DNA of 62,000 bases, taken from contig NC_049990.1 in the NCBI RefSeq assembly GCF_000003815.2, forward strand, positions 1,665,819 to 1,727,818, given 5' to 3'. This document shows positions 60,301-62,000 of this stretch, one piece after another (within the stretch, counting starts at the first letter, position 1; the number at the start of each line of letters is the position of its first letter). The DNA is from Branchiostoma floridae. Lineage: Eukaryota > Chordata > Leptocardii > Amphioxiformes > Branchiostomatidae. The position numbers and the translations under genes were made by a program. The notes below the pieces were generated by a model, which had not been told where the DNA came from, did not search any database, and was given only the letters and a program-made list of their open reading frames with translations.

Positions 60301-61921
60301 CATGCGCAATACTTTCAAAATGTTATGATTTGAAACCACCATCTGTCGACTTCATATCCCTAAAAAGGTTTCTTTTACATTAATTTGTAAGAAAAAACCA
60401 ATATAGGTTACCCTCGGATAAAGGTGAACCAGTGTTAACTCCATTTTCATACATGTATACATATATATATAGAGGTGGTGAAGGGACGGAACAATGTGGA
60501 TGGACAAAAGTTTGGTGACTTAACTCCACGACCACTACATAATATATAGCTATGTCTTACCTTTGGTTGTGCATCTGTAAATTCCAGCCTGCAGAAATAC
60601 ACAAAAAACAGATCAGGCACAATCATACAAAATTTCTTAAAAGTATCACTTTGAAAAAAAAGACTAAAAGTATCACTTTGAACAACTACATGCACCATTT
60701 CTTTTTTGATTTGTGCTGCTTATTTTCATTTAAGATAGGTCAATTACAACCAAAATGTATTCAAACTTGATTTCATTTCAGTTTCTTAGCTTGACTCTGT
60801 TGTGCTCCACAAATTCCATCTTTGCCATGCTTGCATGGAAGCTACAATATTATATTACAAGGCAATTGTCCAGTAAAAGCCTACCCCTGCTTGTCGAAGA
60901 GTTTGGCCAGTTTTCCGAGCTCCTTGAGGTTCTCCTCAGTCTTCTCCAGCTCCTTGGCCTTCAGAGCTGCCTCCTCCTCATCACGGAGCAGTTCAGCTGA
61001 CGACACGCTCGAGAAACCCGAGTCTTTCCTCGACAGCTCCTTTAAGTATAAAATATGATAATTTAAGTACTTAGGGTCAGTGCAAAGAACTGTATGGGAC
61101 TCTTCCATCCATTTCAACTGAAGTCAGGCGACGCCGGATGAGCCTTGCTGGACATGTTATTTGACACGGCGAACCAGCCGGTAAACTGCTTTTTTGGTCC
61201 CCAGAAGCAAATAGGAGAAGAGGACGTCCATATCTCACGATAAAGGACTTTATTGAAGCAGAGACTGGTCTATATGATAAGGACCTCATTGAACTGATGA
61301 AAGATAGAAAACAATGGAAGCAAAACTATGTGAATGCTTCAACTTGTTAAAACAAGTATGAATATGTATGTATGTATGTATGTATGCAGGGTCAGTGCAA
61401 TAGCCGACTCGGTAGACTGTCTGCCTTGCATTTGGTATAGTTGATGAGTGCAATCCCCGGCCGAATGAACTAGAGACTTTAAAAATGGTATATGCTGCTT
61501 TCTCTACTTAACAAATCAACACTCAAATAGATGTGCGATATGAGTAAGGGCAGTTGAAAACCACCTATAAACAGTACTAAGCAAGTTTTGGGAGTCTGAC
61601 CTGTTGAATAGCATTAAAAAAGTCTGAGGGGAAAAACTGTATCTTGATACACAATCAATAGTTTCAAACTTATGTTAGTCTTAGAATATAAATTACAAGC
61701 AAAGAAAAATGATGAAAAAAATTTAAAGGCCTTTCCATTACCTGAGAGTCTGCCATGTCTTCAAGATTCTTTATGATCCCAGCAGCCTCCTTATACCCTT
61801 CCCTCAGCTCCGGGAAGTAACCTCCTTGTCTCGGGGAAGACGCAGGACTGTCTGACAAGACGTTCTTCCGTTGCGCAATCTCTCGTTGTCTCGGAGACGA
61901 AGCAGGGCTGTCAGTCAAAAC
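48340..61921 (-). CDS. MINDY-4/MINDY-4B-like protein, probably inactive deubiquitinase (5' and 3' ends missing)
   Basis: Exons, transcription order: 61921-61742, 61039-60885, 60588-60561, 57321-57199, 55639-55520, 54923-54820, 53487-53307, 52569-52504, 51880-51810, 51258-51192, 50366-50280, 49493-49404, 49034-48854, 48421-48340. Phases agree throughout, ~511 codons so far. N-terminal part: Ser/Pro repeat (DSPASSPRQ twice), then a Glu/Lys-rich helix (DEEEAALKAKELEKTEENL). C-terminal part is the MINDY domain of the MINDY-4 type: LRKLLFGTGNYTFNIEWKR, ALADILWKAGE, VNLFLTGRAVS, LGFLFWDK, VGSMLKTPKLPIW, RFSLFYFTG, ERCILTK. Active family members use a Cys in a GGPCGV-like motif and a later His; here these are HGSRGM (Arg) and SVNDVY (no His), as in the vertebrate MINDY-4B group described as inactive. 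The last exon ends in a donor after LT, so at least one more exon follows. Confidence 0.82.
48658..48853 (-). repeat. 45-bp tandem duplication of an exon 3' edge in the MINDY-like gene
   Basis: After the donor at 48853 (…ACCATAG/GTAAGG) an exact-looking copy of the exon end follows and ends in a second donor (48808: CCATAG/GTAACA). Retaining it adds 15 residues, GQASQIQGTKLTIGK, in frame. Two decayed copies follow near 48735-48775 and 48655-48680. Confidence 0.85.
53615..53760 (-). repeat. Duplicated 5' edge of a MINDY exon with its intron flank
   Basis: 53620-53703 repeats the start of the exon at 53307-53487 (TTGGTAGAAAGGTTCAACATGG on the minus strand) and the adjoining intron (TTTGTAGGTTATACCAATGA). 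The copy has lost the frame after about 20 codons and no donor is evident. Confidence 0.85.
55367..55435. repeat. Dispersed repeat, first copy
   Basis: CAAGCAACTGGATATGATTT and CTTTCGTCAGTGACT recur at 56515-56590 (CAAGCAACTGGATAATTATG … CCTTCGTCAGTGACA). Probably the 3' part of a retroelement; class not determined. Confidence 0.6.
55679..55890. mobile_element. Foldback MITE with TACTGTAAATGCA termini
   Basis: Left end TACTGTAAATGCATTTAAG, right end ATTTCTGCATTTACAGTA; the interior has GCGGTGGTTTTAATTTCGCG-type blocks. Inserted in an intron of the MINDY-like gene. No ORF. Confidence 0.85.
55974..56073. other. Assembly gap (100 N)
   Basis: Exactly 100 N, the conventional size for a gap of unknown length. 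It lies in the intron between the exons at 57199 and 55639, whose phases match without it. Confidence 0.99.
56240..56415. mobile_element. Mariner/pogo-type MITE with TA flanks
   Basis: TA-CAGTGTGGAAGCCACTTAATTG at the left and TTCAATTAAATGGCTCCTACTG-TA at the right are imperfect inverted repeats with CAGT/ACTG ends and a TA at each side, typical of Tc1/mariner/pogo derivatives. No transposase. Confidence 0.75.
56515..56590. repeat. Dispersed repeat, second copy
   Basis: Second copy of the unit at 55367-55435, in the same orientation and in the same intron. The intervening 1.1 kb contains the assembly gap and two MITEs. Confidence 0.6.
57140..57172. repeat. (ATTC)n microsatellite
   Basis: Short ATTCATTCATTC run after ACAATAAAGGTCTTTC, a tail sequence also seen near 13285-13305 (ACAATAAAGGTCTTCATTCAT), so likely the 3' end of a retroelement. 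Confidence 0.7.
57404..57590 (-). repeat. Duplicated 5' edge of another MINDY exon
   Basis: 57404-57455 repeats the start of the exon at 57199-57321 (AAAGTGGAGGCTCCGTCTGA on the minus strand, encoding KVEAPSEEEVPLLV), preceded by the same TTCCCAG acceptor. A more decayed copy is at 57533-57590 (GTCCAGCCTTTCAGA region). Confidence 0.85.
57700..60218. other. Long intron of the MINDY-like gene
   Basis: No exon seen. At 59210-59350 there is an inverted relative of the central repeat of the 20440-21559 transposon (AAGACCCTCTAAAAC … GCAAATTTTGC). 59040-59610 shares the 'GTGGGAGTAACTCC' / 'AAGTAAGTCC' blocks with 53870-54110. Confidence 0.45.
60219..60440. mobile_element. Foldback MITE with CTAGTTCACCTTTATCC termini
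   Basis: TAGTTCACCTTTATCCATGG at the left pairs with CTCGGATAAAGGTGAACCAG at the right, and GTGGTTTCAAAT pairs with ATTTGAAACCAC nearer the centre. Confidence 0.75.
61085..61345 (+). mobile_element. Retroelement ORF tail fragment in a MINDY intron
   Basis: The plus strand encodes RRRRMSLAGHVI-stop, then LLFWSPEANRRRGRPYLT, ETGLYDKDLIELMKDRKQWK. This is the same tail family as 33310-33492, with one in-frame stop. Confidence 0.65.
61385..61475 (+). mobile_element. Possible tRNA-derived SINE head
   Basis: TAGCCGACTCGGTAGACTGT resembles an A box and AGTGCAATCCCCGGCC a degenerate B box. Too diverged to be a tRNA gene. Confidence 0.35.
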
Positions 61922-62000
61922 CTTTTTAAAGACACAAGATACAAGATAACGTTATTGGATATTGCACAATGTTTGAAACGATTATGGGTACATTTCTATG

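Overview
The window is animal nuclear DNA: genes are split into many short exons with GT/AG junctions, introns are full of small foldback transposons and tRNA-derived SINEs, and there is one 100-N assembly gap. The gene content (secreted F-type lectin/EGF proteins, a lineage-specific FGFR-like receptor tyrosine kinase with a mucin-like stalk, and a MINDY-4-family gene) and the repeats point to a cephalochordate (amphioxus, Branchiostoma). The species call is an inference.

Layout, left to right. (1) 127-1594, minus: 5' part of a secreted F-type lectin gene that runs off the left edge. (2) 1595-8266: intergenic mosaic of degenerate direct and inverted copies of one segment, interrupted in one copy by a ~1 kb piggyBac-like non-autonomous element with an empty paralogous site. 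(3) 8267-11825, plus: complete paralog of gene 1 (signal peptide, F-type lectin domain, two EGF modules, two short Cys modules), head to head with it. (4) 14319-31792, plus: receptor tyrosine kinase RTK-A. Fifteen exons give exactly 1313 codons (1312 aa): signal peptide, Ig-like, Thr-rich stalk, two Ig-like domains, TM, kinase, tail. (5) 33840-45158, minus: RTK-B, a tail-to-tail inverted paralog with the same 15-exon structure (1157 codons, 1156 aa). (6) 48340-61921, minus: most of a MINDY-4/4B-like gene whose catalytic Cys and His appear replaced; its first and last exons were not found.

The strongest theme is tandem duplication of exon edges that carry splice sites. RTK-A has about 43 copies of a 77-bp unit holding a 44-nt piece of kinase exon 15 with its own acceptor and donor, about 12 copies of a 133-bp unit holding the acceptor and start of the first kinase exon, and repeated copies of the end of the second kinase exon. 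RTK-B has the same three arrays at lower copy number. The unrelated MINDY gene has similar duplications at three exon edges.

Other notable points: the RTK ectodomains lack the Ig disulfide cysteines (RTK-A appears cysteine-free outside the cell); both kinases have HGD instead of HRD; both RTK promoters keep a pair of perfect CRE sites; and several MITE/SINE insertions are shared by both RTK copies, so they predate the inverted duplication. Exon boundaries were set by hand from splice consensus, reading frame and comparison of the two paralogs; the phases close exactly for all complete genes.
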